A stretch of DNA of 31,699 nucleotides from CAZMXP01 sp964570285. Lineage in GTDB: Bacteria; Planctomycetota; PLA2. Under the pieces are notes generated by a model that saw nothing but the letters and a program-made list of their open reading frames with translations, made no database searches and had not been told where the DNA came from. The DNA is taken from the NCBI GenBank assembly GCA_964570285.1, contig CAZMXP010000057.1, forward strand, positions 1-31,699, written 5' to 3'. The stretch's first letter is position 1. Every line of letters starts with the position of its first letter. The translations under genes and the position numbers were made by a program. Positions 15,086 to 22,648 of this stretch are shown here, one piece after another.

Positions 15086-16180
15086 TCACAGGTTGATGAA
15101 GTACTCGGGGATGTACACGATGTACTTCAGGTTGATGAGCCAGCGTCCCAGCATCTTGACGGGCATCGAGATCATGAAGAGGAGGAGCGTCATCACGACG
15201 ATCAGCCGCACCGGGCCGAGCGGCTTCGCCAGCGGCTTCAGCACGGTCTTCAGCAGGATCAGCGGCAGCACGAGGAAGTAGGCGCCCACAAGCGCGAGGC
15301 CGGGCGCCTCGCGGATGTACCACTCCGTCGGCAGCGCCGTCTTCATCCACTTCACCCAGAAGATCTCGCTGACGTTGATGTTCATCAGCGGCACCTGCCG
15401 GTGGGGATCCCAGTAGTCGTACGGTCCGAAGAAGTTCCAGTTCGCGCCCCGCAGGAAGGTCCCGATCGTGATGAGCACGATCCAGAAGATGATGAAGCCG
15501 AACAGGTAGACCGAGATCGCGAACTTCCGCTCGGCGAAGGTGAAGTAGCCGTTCCCCTTCGGGTTCATGTCCACGTAGGGGATCGCCATCAGCCCGACGA
15601 CGATCAGCGTCGGCAGCACGACGCCCGCGTACCAGGGGTCGAAGTAGACCAGCATCTCCTGCAGCCCGAGGAAGTACCAGGGCGCCTTGCTCGGGTTCGG
15701 CGTCAGCGCGGCGCTGGCGGGCTCCTCGAGCGGCGCGCGGATGCCGACCGCCCAGAAGAGCAGCACCGCCGAGAGGATCACGAGGCAGATCAGCTCGATC
15801 ATCACGAGATCGGGCCAGACGAGCACGGTCTCGCGCCGGTGGACCGCCTCGAGCGGCGGCTCGCCGCGCTCGGCCGCCGCGTCGTTGATCGCCGCGCGCC
15901 GGAGCGAGAGCCAGAGGAAGAAGAAGACGCTGAAGAGCAGGAGCACGATCGGGATGTTGTCCGGCCGCGTGATGTTCTTGCGGAAGTTCGGCTCGAAGCA
16001 GCTCCCGAGGAAGACGCCGAGGATGCCGAGGCCGATCAGCGCGGCCCACTTCGGCTGCGTGACCACCCGGTAGTACTTGAGGGTCAGGGCGAGCAGCACG
16101 CCCATCATCGGCACGAGGATTTCCGGCTTCGCGAGGAAGGTCATCACCGGCCGGATGAACGACTCGAAGAGGGTCGACAT
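15086..16180 (-). CDS. Long cytochrome b C-terminal (subunit IV-like) protein
   Basis: This corresponds to the C-terminal half of cytochrome b (PetD/subunit IV), which forms part of the Qo site. At 364 residues it is about twice the length of a classical subunit IV. An N-terminal extension of about 115 residues with three predicted helices precedes the core motif P-D-L-V-x-I-E-L. A C-terminal extension with further helices follows from about 220. The Qo motif is A166-P-W-Y169 in S-K-A-P-W-Y-F-L-G-L-Q-E, in place of the canonical P-E-W-Y, so the catalytic Glu of classical enzymes is absent here. The gene is separated from the b6-like gene by 3 bp and from the octaheme cytochrome gene by 13 bp. 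Confidence 0.9.
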   Translation of the reverse strand: MSTLFESFIRPVMTFLAKPEILVPMMGVLLALTLKYYRVVTQPKWAALIGLGILGVFLGSCFEPNFRKNITRPDNIPIVLLLFSVFFFLWLSLRRAAINDAAAERGEPPLEAVHRRETVLVWPDLVMIELICLVILSAVLLFWAVGIRAPLEEPASAALTPNPSKAPWYFLGLQEMLVYFDPWYAGVVLPTLIVVGLMAIPYVDMNPKGNGYFTFAERKFAISVYLFGFIIFWIVLITIGTFLRGANWNFFGPYDYWDPHRQVPLMNINVSEIFWVKWMKTALPTEWYIREAPGLALVGAYFLVLPLILLKTVLKPLAKPLGPVRLIVVMTLLLFMISMPVKMLGRWLINLKYIVYIPEYFINL

Positions 16181-16183
16181 GGC

Positions 16184-17002
16184 CTAGAGGGGTCCCGAAA
16201 TGCCGCCGTCCTTGCGGACGCGCCAGAAATGGACCGCCATCAGCGTGACGGCGATCACGGGTATGAAGACGCAGTGCAACACGTAGAAGCGCAGGAGCGC
16301 GTTCTCCCCCACGAATCGCCCGCCCAGCAGCGCGAAGCGCACGTCCGATCCCGCCGTGACGAGCGGTTCGCCGTCCAGCGCGAAGAGCGACGCGAAGGGG
16401 CCCTCGTGCCCCTGCAGCGGCGTCGCCCTCGCCATGTTCGAGCCGACGGTGATGGCCCAGATCGCGAGCTGGTCCCACGGGAGCAGGTAGCCGGTGAACG
16501 AGAGCAGCAGCGTCAGCAGCAGCAGGATCACGCCGACGACCCAGTTGAACTCCCGCGGCGGCTTGTACGACCCGGTCATGAAGACGCGGAACATGTGCAG
16601 CCAGACCGTCAGCACCATCGCGTGGGCACCCCACCGGTGCAGCTCGCGCATCAGCCCCAGCGGGATCGTCTCGCGCAGCTCCTGGATGTCGTTGTAGGCG
16701 CTGTAGGCGACGGGCCGGTAGTAGAACATCAGCAGGATGCCCGTGACCGACTCGACGAGGAAGAGGAAGAAGGTCACGCCGCCCATGCACCAGGTGAACG
16801 AGAGCGCGATGCCGCTCTTGCGCACGCGCACCGGGTGGAGGTGCAGGAAGACGTTGCTCAGCACCGCGAGCGCGCGGTTGCGCTGGGTGTCCGGGTAGCC
16901 GTGGCGGAAGATGGACTTCCAGACCTGCGTCTGGCGCACCTTCGCCCACAGCCCCTCCTTCTTCCCGGCAGGAGGCTTCGGGTTTACCGTCGCGTTCGCC
17001 AT
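16184..17002 (-). CDS. Cytochrome b6-like diheme subunit
   Basis: This 272-residue membrane protein is the diheme core of the quinol-oxidising complex. Heme ligands are His122/His136 and His243/His258. The second pair has 14 intervening residues, the spacing of cytochrome b6 rather than the 13 of mitochondrial cytochrome b. Cys72 in W-C-M-G-G aligns with the Y-C-F-G-G of cytochrome b6, whose Cys35 covalently holds the extra heme c-n. The P-W-D-Q motif (175-178) and the G-I-S-G-P-L end are also b6-like. The split b6/subunit IV organisation agrees. The gene ends 3 bp before the subunit IV-like gene. Confidence 0.95.
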   Translation of the reverse strand: MANATVNPKPPAGKKEGLWAKVRQTQVWKSIFRHGYPDTQRNRALAVLSNVFLHLHPVRVRKSGIALSFTWCMGGVTFFLFLVESVTGILLMFYYRPVAYSAYNDIQELRETIPLGLMRELHRWGAHAMVLTVWLHMFRVFMTGSYKPPREFNWVVGVILLLLTLLLSFTGYLLPWDQLAIWAITVGSNMARATPLQGHEGPFASLFALDGEPLVTAGSDVRFALLGGRFVGENALLRFYVLHCVFIPVIAVTLMAVHFWRVRKDGGISGPL

Positions 17003-17012
17003 CGGTATCGGT

Positions 17013-17999
17013 TCAATCCTTGCTTTCCCAGGCGTGGAGGACCTTCTGGGCCGCGCTGCGCACCTGCTGGTCGCCCTCGTGCTCGGCGAGCGCCCGCTGC
17101 CGCAGAACGCGGGTCACCGCCTCGTCGTTCCTCGCGTCGAGGCGGTCCACCGCCTCGATCGCGCGCAGGATGAGGTTGCTGTGGAGCTGGTACCGGCTGA
17201 TGCCGGTCAGGGTCGCGTCCATGCCGAACTGCTCGAGATAGGTCCGGTCGAGCATCTTGCCGAGCACCGGGAGCGCCGCCTCCGCCTCGCCCGCCCTCGC
17301 GAGCACGAGGGCGGCGGTGAAGCGGACGTCCTCCTTGGGGTCGGAGAGGTGCTTCATCGCGAGCGCGCGCGTCTCCGCCGCGAGGCGCTCGCTCACGCCG
17401 GCCACCGCGTCGAGTTGCGCCAGCACCGCGAGCGCGGCCTGCCGCGTGCCCGGATCCTCGTGCAGGCCGAGTTCGCGCAGCCGCGGGACGCTCTCCCGGT
17501 CCCCCAGCCCCCCCAAAGCCCGCACCGCGTAGGAGCGGATCCACGGGTGCGGGTCGTCCAGCGCCTCGCGCACGGCCGGCACCGAGGCGGGATCGGCGAG
17601 CCTGCCGATGATGCCCAGGATCGTGCAGGCGAGCCGCGCATCGTCCCCCGCGTCGGCGCGCGCGCGGGCGAGCGCGCTCGCGAGCGTGGCCGTCAGGCGC
17701 GGATCGCGGAACTCGGCCGGGACCTCCGCGCCCTGCAGGCGGCGCGCCAGCTCGAACGCGGCCTGCCAGCGCCGGTTGATCGTGTCGGACTGCAGGAGAT
17801 CGACGAACTCCGCGGCCGTGCTCGGCCCGGAGCCCACCATCAGGTTGGCGCCGACGTAGATCGCGACCGCGACGGAGACGATCAGCAGCGGGATCGCGAA
17901 GAACTGGACGGCGGTGCGCAACCAGCCGCCTTTCTCGGCGTCGCTGAAGTCGGCGTACGAAGCGGGCGGCGACGGGTTCTCGGCCACGGCTGGGCTCAT
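17013..17999 (-). CDS. Membrane-anchored HEAT-repeat protein
   Basis: This 328-residue protein has a cytoplasmic-type N-terminus, one membrane helix (about 31-54) and then at least four HEAT/armadillo-type helical repeats. Clear units lie near 121-150 (A-S-V-P-A-V-R-E-A-L-D-D), 152-182 (P-W-I-R-S-Y-A-V-R-A-L-G-G-L-G), 183-205 and 220-250 (E-D-V-R-F-T-A-A-L-V-L-A-R-A-G). No catalytic motif is seen. HEAT repeats bind other proteins. As the first gene of the respiratory operon, and with its repeats probably periplasmic, it may scaffold the complex or the octaheme cytochrome. It ends 10 bp before the b6-like gene. The function is unknown. Confidence 0.82.
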   Translation of the reverse strand: MSPAVAENPSPPASYADFSDAEKGGWLRTAVQFFAIPLLIVSVAVAIYVGANLMVGSGPSTAAEFVDLLQSDTINRRWQAAFELARRLQGAEVPAEFRDPRLTATLASALARARADAGDDARLACTILGIIGRLADPASVPAVREALDDPHPWIRSYAVRALGGLGDRESVPRLRELGLHEDPGTRQAALAVLAQLDAVAGVSERLAAETRALAMKHLSDPKEDVRFTAALVLARAGEAEAALPVLGKMLDRTYLEQFGMDATLTGISRYQLHSNLILRAIEAVDRLDARNDEAVTRVLRQRALAEHEGDQQVRSAAQKVLHAWESKD

Positions 18000-18023
18000 G
18001 CTAGGGGCGTCGGTAGGCGACGT

Positions 18024-18052
18024 AACCTACTGACAGCGCACGGTATCCGCAA
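18024..18052 (-). promoter_or_regulatory. Possible promoter of the respiratory operon
   Basis: The 97-bp gap between divergent genes is the only visible place for the operon promoter. On the minus strand TTGCGG (18047-18052) and TAGGTT (18024-18029) are 17 bp apart, upstream of the ATG at 17999. The -10 match is weak. On the plus strand TATGCT (18073-18078) could serve the divergent gene, but no good -35 accompanies it. Confidence 0.3.
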
Positions 18053-18096
18053 GTTTTCCTCCCCCTCGCTGCTATGCTGCGCGCCATCGGACGAAG

Positions 18097-18546
18097 ATGC
18101 GAATCGTGACGCTGATCTCCGGTGGCGAGGCGCTCGCGGACGCGGTCCGTCTCGACGCCGAAATCCGCAGTTTCAACGCCGGCATAGACTTCCGCCTGCG
18201 CTTCCTCCACGTCGAGATCGAGCCCTGCTTCGCGGCCGACGCGGCCGTCGCCGCCTCGTTCCGAGCCGAGTCCGGGAAGCTGCCCGTCGTGGAACTCAGC
18301 GGCGCGGAGCCGCTGCTCGCCGCGGCGTCGTTGGCGCTGCTGCTCGCCCGCGAGCGCCCGGCGCTGCTGCTCCTCGTCGGTGACGGGGCCCTGCTCGCGC
18401 CGGGGGAGGCGGCGGCCAAGGCCTCCGGCACGCGACGGGCCTATTTCGGTGCGCGCCGCGGCTCGGGCGAGGGCGGGCTCGACCTCGGGGAGGTGCCCGC
18501 GAGCGCGCTCGATCGCCTCACCGGCGTCGCGCGGGAGATCCACTGA
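18097..18546 (+). CDS. Hypothetical protein upstream of carbamoyltransferase
   Basis: This 149-residue protein starts M-R-I-V-T-L-I-S-G-G-E and has alternating hydrophobic strands and alanine-rich helices. A central R-P-A-L-L-L-L-V-G-D-G-A segment (about 88-99) is followed by an R-R-A-Y-F-G-A-R-R-G-S-G-E stretch. The pattern faintly recalls the first Rossmann-like half of UDP-sugar 2-epimerases (P-D-x-V-x-V-x-G-D, then H-V-E-A-G-x-R), but the key residues are not conserved, so no function is assigned. Its TGA overlaps the ATG of the carbamoyltransferase gene by one base (TGATG), so the two are probably translated together and work on the same product. Confidence 0.62.
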   Translation: MRIVTLISGGEALADAVRLDAEIRSFNAGIDFRLRFLHVEIEPCFAADAAVAASFRAESGKLPVVELSGAEPLLAAASLALLLARERPALLLLVGDGALLAPGEAAAKASGTRRAYFGARRGSGEGGLDLGEVPASALDRLTGVAREIH

Positions 18547-20228
18547 TGTACATCCTCGGAATCGGCGGCCTCGGCTACAAGGACAGTTCCGCGGCGCTCC
18601 TCGACGACGGGCGCCTCGTCGCCGCCGTCGCGGAGGAGCGCTTCTCGGGCACCAAGCACGAGGGCGGATTTCCCCACCGCGCGGTGGCCTGGTGCCTCGA
18701 ACGCGCGGGCATTTCGATACGCGAGGTCGCCTCCATCGCGGTGGCGGACAACCCGTGGCTGCCGATGCGGGACAAGGTGCTCCAGTGGTACGGGGAGGGG
18801 TTCTTCCGCTCGCGCACGGCGCACGTCTACAACGTCTTCAAGGACGAGACCCACCGTCTCGTCGAGTACCTCAAGACGCTCGAGGATTATCTGGGGTCCG
18901 GGGTTCAGGTGCGCCCGGTCCCGCACGACCGGAGCCACTTCGCCGCCGCCTTCTTCCTCTCGCCGTTCGAGAGCGCGGCGATCCTGAGCCTCGACGGGCG
19001 CGGCGAGATCAGCACGACCGCCTGCGGGCGAGGCAAGGGCACCGGCTTCCAGGTGGACGCCGTCTCGAACATGCCCGACTCCCTCGGGCTGCTCTACGCC
19101 CTCGTGGCCGACCACCTCGGCTACAGCGACCTCGACGACGAGTTCCGGCTCATCTCGATCTCGCCCGCGGGCACACCGAGCCTCGTGCCGAGGATGCGCG
19201 AACTGGTGCAGATCGCCGGGGACGGCACCTGCAAGCTCAACCCGGCCTACTTCGGCTACCACCAGAAGCGCGCCTACCTCTCGGAGCGGTTCACGGCGGT
19301 CTTCGGGCCCCACCACGACCCCGACCTGCCGCTGGAGGACCGGCACAAGGACCTCGCGGCGAGCCTGCACGCGGTGGTCGTCGAGGTGGTCTTGCAGATG
19401 GCCCAGCGCCTGCGCCAGCAGACGGGCGAGCGGCGACTCTGCGTCGGCGGGGGTCTCGTGCTCAACTGGGCGCTCGTCGGGGCGCTCTGCGAGAGCGGCA
19501 TCTTCGACGAGATCTACTTCCCCCCCGCGCCGGGCGACGACGGCATCGCGGCCGGGGCGGCGCTGGCGGTCCACTTCGCCGAACCTGGACAGACCCGGTT
19601 CGGCGCGCTGAACCGGGCCGACCTCGGCCCCTCCTACCCGGTCGAGGAGATCGCCGAGGAGATCGCCCGGCTCAAGCTGAAGGCGAAGAAGCCCGACCAG
19701 CTCGCGGCCACGGCCGCCGAACTGATCACGCAGGGCAAGATCCTGGGCTGGTTCCAGGGCGGGGCGGAGTTCGGCCCGAGGGCGCTCGGCCACCGGAGCA
19801 TCCTCGCGGACCCGACCGATCCCGCAACCCGCCCGCGGCTGGTCGCCTCGGTGAAGGCGCGCTCGGAGTTCCACCCCTTCGGACTCTCGATCGCCGCCGA
19901 GGCGGCAGGCGAACTCTTCGAGGACGTCACGAAGAGCCCCTTCCTCGAACGGACCGGGCGCCTTCGCGCCTCCGCTCTTCCCAAGCTCCCCGCGGTGGTC
20001 ACCCCCGGGGGCCGGTGCCGGGTCCAGACGGTGGACAAGAAGAGAAACCCCCTCTTCCACGAGCTTCTCCTCGCGCTGGGAAAGAAGACCGGCGTGCCTG
20101 CGGTGCTCAACACCAGCCTGAACGAGCCCGGGAGGCCGATGGCGACCTCCCCGCGGGAGGCGATCGGAGGCTTCTACACCACCGGCCTCGACGCCCTCGC
20201 CCTAGGCCCCTTCATCCTCCTCAAGTAG
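18546..20228 (+). CDS. Carbamoyltransferase, NodU/CmcH/TobZ family
   Basis: Family members transfer a carbamoyl group from carbamoyl phosphate, through carbamoyl-AMP, to a hydroxyl on a sugar or antibiotic. The 560-residue protein has both halves. The N-terminal Kae1-like domain (about 1-350) shows H-D-R-S-H-F-A-A-A-F (126-135), L-S-L-D-G-R-G-E and P-P-A-P-G-D-D-G-I-A-A-G-A-A-L. The C-terminal domain shows G-A-E-F-G-P-R-A-L-G-H-R-S-I-L-A-D-P and N-T-S-L-N-E-P-G-R-P-M. The usual K-x-M-G-L-A-P-Y-G motif is replaced by R-L-I-S-I-S-P-A-G, an unusual change near the nucleotide site. No polysaccharide or antibiotic gene cluster is visible, so the acceptor is unknown. Confidence 0.92.
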   Translation: MYILGIGGLGYKDSSAALLDDGRLVAAVAEERFSGTKHEGGFPHRAVAWCLERAGISIREVASIAVADNPWLPMRDKVLQWYGEGFFRSRTAHVYNVFKDETHRLVEYLKTLEDYLGSGVQVRPVPHDRSHFAAAFFLSPFESAAILSLDGRGEISTTACGRGKGTGFQVDAVSNMPDSLGLLYALVADHLGYSDLDDEFRLISISPAGTPSLVPRMRELVQIAGDGTCKLNPAYFGYHQKRAYLSERFTAVFGPHHDPDLPLEDRHKDLAASLHAVVVEVVLQMAQRLRQQTGERRLCVGGGLVLNWALVGALCESGIFDEIYFPPAPGDDGIAAGAALAVHFAEPGQTRFGALNRADLGPSYPVEEIAEEIARLKLKAKKPDQLAATAAELITQGKILGWFQGGAEFGPRALGHRSILADPTDPATRPRLVASVKARSEFHPFGLSIAAEAAGELFEDVTKSPFLERTGRLRASALPKLPAVVTPGGRCRVQTVDKKRNPLFHELLLALGKKTGVPAVLNTSLNEPGRPMATSPREAIGGFYTTGLDALALGPFILLK

Positions 20229-20507
20229 CGGGACAACGGGGTCTGACCCCTTTGTCCCGCCCAGGAGGGGGTCGGAGCGGGAGCGGCGGAAGGGGCCGAA
20301 GTGGGCGGCGATCTCGGGGGTGCGGGGCGCCTTCAGCAGGGGTTCGCTCTTGTGGCACTCGTAGATCCGGTAGGGCTCCCGGCCGAGGTGGCCCGCCACG
20401 AGCGCGAGCGCCTGCTTCTCGGTAGGCGCCCTCACATGAAAGGTCCAGGTCCAGGGGTCGCCCTCCCGCTCAACGATCAGGCCGATGCGCCACCAGCGCG
20501 GGACCAT
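20202..20507 (-). CDS. Hypothetical small protein
   Basis: This 101-residue protein is rich in Trp at its start (W-W-R-I-G-L-I-V, then P-W-T-W-T-F-H-V-R-A). A regular helix (K-Q-A-L-A-L-V-A-G-H-L-G-R) and Y-R-I-Y-E-C-H-K-S follow, a composition that looks like a real folded protein. No family was recognised. The last ~20 residues are encoded by the 20228-20260 palindrome and by 27 bases overlapping the carbamoyltransferase gene, so the original C-terminus may have been replaced by insertion of the repeat. It starts 4 bp after the hemL stop and may be the last gene of that operon. Confidence 0.5.
   Translation of the reverse strand: MVPRWWRIGLIVEREGDPWTWTFHVRAPTEKQALALVAGHLGREPYRIYECHKSEPLLKAPRTPEIAAHFGPFRRSRSDPLLGGTKGSDPVVPLLEEDEGA
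20228..20260 (+). repeat. 33-bp palindrome between convergent genes (REP-like or terminator)
   Basis: Arms GCGGGACAA and TTGTCCCGC enclose an inner near-palindrome GGGGTCTGACCCC. There are only three non-palindromic positions, counting the centre. It begins at the last base of the carbamoyltransferase stop codon. Sequences with the GGGGTC-GACCCC core recur as dispersed REP-type repeats in many genomes, from memory. It could also terminate transcription, although no U-tract follows. It lies within the 3' end of the small minus-strand gene. Confidence 0.6.
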
Positions 20508-20511
20508 CGCG

Positions 20512-21777
20512 CTACCCGATCTCGCGGAGCGCCGCCCGGTGCGCCGCGCCCACAGCCTCGAGGTCCGCGGGCGTGTGGGCGAGGCTCACGAAGAAGGCCT
20601 CGAACTGGCTCGGCGGCAGGTAGACCCCGCGGTCGAGCATCGCCCGGTGCCAGCGGGCGAAGCGCGCCGTGTCGCAGCGGCGGGCGCTCTCGAGGTCGGT
20701 GACCGGCCCGTCGCCGAAGAAGAGCGTCATCATCGAGCCGACGCGCTGGATCAGGCCCCCCGCCCCCCCCAGCATCGCCTCGAGGTGACCACCCTTCGAT
20801 TCCAGTGCGGCGTACGCCTCGTCGTCCACCGGCCCGAGGGTGGCAAGACCGGCGGCCATCGCGAGCGGGTTGCCGGAGAGCGTCCCCCCCTGGCTCACGC
20901 GCATTCCCAGCGGCGAGACATGCTCCATCCACCTGCGGCCGCCGCCGAACGCGCCGACCGGGAGGCCGCCTCCGAGGATCTTGCCGAGCGTCGTGAGGTC
21001 CGGCTTCACCCCGTAGCGCTCCTGCGCGCCCCCGCGGGCAACCCGGAAGCCGGTGATCACCTCGTCGAAGATGAGGCAGGCGCCCGAGCGGTCGCAGATC
21101 TCGCGCAAGCGCGGCAGGAATCCCTCGGCGGGGGGCACGCACCCCATGTTCCCCGCGACCGGCTCGACGATCACGGCGGCCACCTCGTGGGCGCGGCAGA
21201 GCCCATCCACCGCGGCGGCGTCGTTGTAGGGAGCCACGAGCGTGAGCGCGGCGGTCGCCGAAGGCACGCCGGGCGAGTCGGGCATGCCCAGCGAGAGGGC
21301 GCTCGAGCCCGCGGCGATCAGGAAGGGGTCGGCGTGGCCGTGCCAGTTTCCGGCGAACTTGACGATCGTGTCGCGGCCGGTGACGCCGCGCGCGACGCGC
21401 ACCGCCGACATCGTCGCCTCCGTGCCGCTGCTCGTGAACCGGACCATCTCGATCGACGGCATGCGCGCCTGGACCAGCTCCGCGAGGCGCGTCTCGAGCG
21501 GCGTGTTGGCACCGAACGAGGTGCCCAGGCGCGCGACGTCCCCGATCGCCCCGACCACCTCCGGATGCGCGTGGCCGCGCAGCAGCGGCCCCCAGCTCAT
21601 CACGAGATCGACGTACTCGTTGCCGTCCGCGTCGCGGATCCGCCCGCCCTCCCCGGAGACGATCATCGGCGGGTCGCCGCCCACCGGCCCGAACGCGCGC
21701 GCGGCGGAGTTCACGCCCCCCGGCAGGATGCGGCAGGCGCGCGCGAACGCCTCCCGCGACCGCTCACTCGCCCGCAT
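20512..21777 (-). CDS. hemL: Glutamate-1-semialdehyde 2,1-aminomutase
   Basis: HemL converts glutamate-1-semialdehyde to 5-aminolevulinate in the C5 route to tetrapyrroles. The 421-residue PLP enzyme has S-S-G-T-E-A (116-121), N-W-H-G-H-A-D (144-150), the cofactor Asp238 in F-D-E-V-I-T-G-F-R, and the PLP Lys266 in T-T-L-G-K-I-L-G-G-G. The start R-S-x-x-x-F-x-x-A-x-x-x-x-P-G-G-V-N-S is also diagnostic. Its 5' end overlaps hemC by 14 bp. Two G-tracts (complement of 20756-20761 and 20763-20770) encode a Gly-rich loop. Heme made through it would supply the large heme demand of the nearby respiratory locus. Confidence 0.95.
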   Translation of the reverse strand: MRASERSREAFARACRILPGGVNSAARAFGPVGGDPPMIVSGEGGRIRDADGNEYVDLVMSWGPLLRGHAHPEVVGAIGDVARLGTSFGANTPLETRLAELVQARMPSIEMVRFTSSGTEATMSAVRVARGVTGRDTIVKFAGNWHGHADPFLIAAGSSALSLGMPDSPGVPSATAALTLVAPYNDAAAVDGLCRAHEVAAVIVEPVAGNMGCVPPAEGFLPRLREICDRSGACLIFDEVITGFRVARGGAQERYGVKPDLTTLGKILGGGLPVGAFGGGRRWMEHVSPLGMRVSQGGTLSGNPLAMAAGLATLGPVDDEAYAALESKGGHLEAMLGGAGGLIQRVGSMMTLFFGDGPVTDLESARRCDTARFARWHRAMLDRGVYLPPSQFEAFFVSLAHTPADLEAVGAAHRAALREIG

Positions 21778-22648
21778 CGAGCAGATCCCCCGCGCCGTGG
21801 TCGATCAGGTTCTTGGCGAGCACGAGGCCAAGCGCCGCCGGGTCGTCGCCGACCCCCTCGGCGGTGACGAGGCGCGTGCCGTCGAGGGCGGCCACGAGCG
21901 CCCTGAGCCGGATCCTGTGGCCGGACGACTCCGCCAGCGCGCCCACCGGCACGCTGCACCCGCCGCCGAGCGCATGCAGGAGCGCGCGCTCCGCGGCGAC
22001 GCAGCGCGCGGTCGGCTCGTGATGCAACAGTTGCAACCGCCCGAGCAGCTCCGCGCGGTCGTCCCGCGCCTGCAGCGCGATCGCCCCCTGCGCCGGCGCC
22101 GGCAGCCAGTCGAGCCGTTCGGTGATGGCCTCCGCGCGACCGAGGCGGATCAGCCCAGCCGCGGCGACGACCACCGCGTCGAGCTCGCCGCCGGAGACCT
22201 TCGCGAGCCGCGAGTCGACGTTGCCGCGCAGCGGCACGATCGCGAGGTCGGGCCGCCGAGAGAGGAGCAGCGCGGCCCGGCGGCGGCTCGCGGTGCCGAC
22301 CCTGGCGCCCTCCGGCAGCGCCGCGAGCGCAAGACCCGATCGCGACACGAGCGCGTCGCGCCACTCCTCGCGCGCGAGGATCGCGGCGACGCAGAGCCCC
22401 GGCGTCCCGAAGGTCGGCAGGTCCTTCAGGCTGTGCACGGCGGCGTCGATCCGTCCCTCGAGCAGCGCCTGCTCCAGCTCCGCGGTGAAGAGCCCCTTGC
22501 CGCCCAGTTCGGGCACCGGCGCATGCAGCTCGCGGTCCCCGCGCGTCGAGAGCACGACCGTCTCCGCCCCCTCCAGCCGCGCGGCCACCAGCGCCGTCTG
22601 GGCGCGCGCCAGCGCCGAACCGCGGGTGCCGAGCACGACCGGTGTCAT
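21764..22648 (-). CDS. hemC: Porphobilinogen deaminase (hydroxymethylbilane synthase)
   Basis: HemC joins four porphobilinogens into hydroxymethylbilane. The 294-residue product shows G-T-R-G-S-A-L-A-x-x-Q (7-17), G-G-K-G-L-F (49-54), V-H-S-L-K-D-L-P-T (71-79) with the catalytic Asp76, and A-S-R-R-R. The dipyrromethane-cofactor Cys231 lies in G-G-G-C-S-V-P-V-G-A. The start ATG 22648 overlaps the BatA-like gene stop by 4 bp. hemC and hemL adjacent in one operon is common, although hemA and hemB are not in the window. Confidence 0.96.
   Translation of the reverse strand: MTPVVLGTRGSALARAQTALVAARLEGAETVVLSTRGDRELHAPVPELGGKGLFTAELEQALLEGRIDAAVHSLKDLPTFGTPGLCVAAILAREEWRDALVSRSGLALAALPEGARVGTASRRRAALLLSRRPDLAIVPLRGNVDSRLAKVSGGELDAVVVAAAGLIRLGRAEAITERLDWLPAPAQGAIALQARDDRAELLGRLQLLHHEPTARCVAAERALLHALGGGCSVPVGALAESSGHRIRLRALVAALDGTRLVTAEGVGDDPAALGLVLAKNLIDHGAGDLLDAGE

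Noticed and set aside
11161..15096. A 1311-codon open frame on the plus strand
   Set aside because: It is antisense to the octaheme cytochrome and Rieske genes. Its translation is repetitive Leu/Arg/Val-rich sequence with no domain.
18546..20228. TsaD/Kae1 tRNA-modification protein
   Set aside because: The fold is related, but the C-terminal domain with E-F-G-P-R-A-L-G-H-R-S and N-T-S-L-N-E-P belongs to carbamoyltransferases, and the length fits them.
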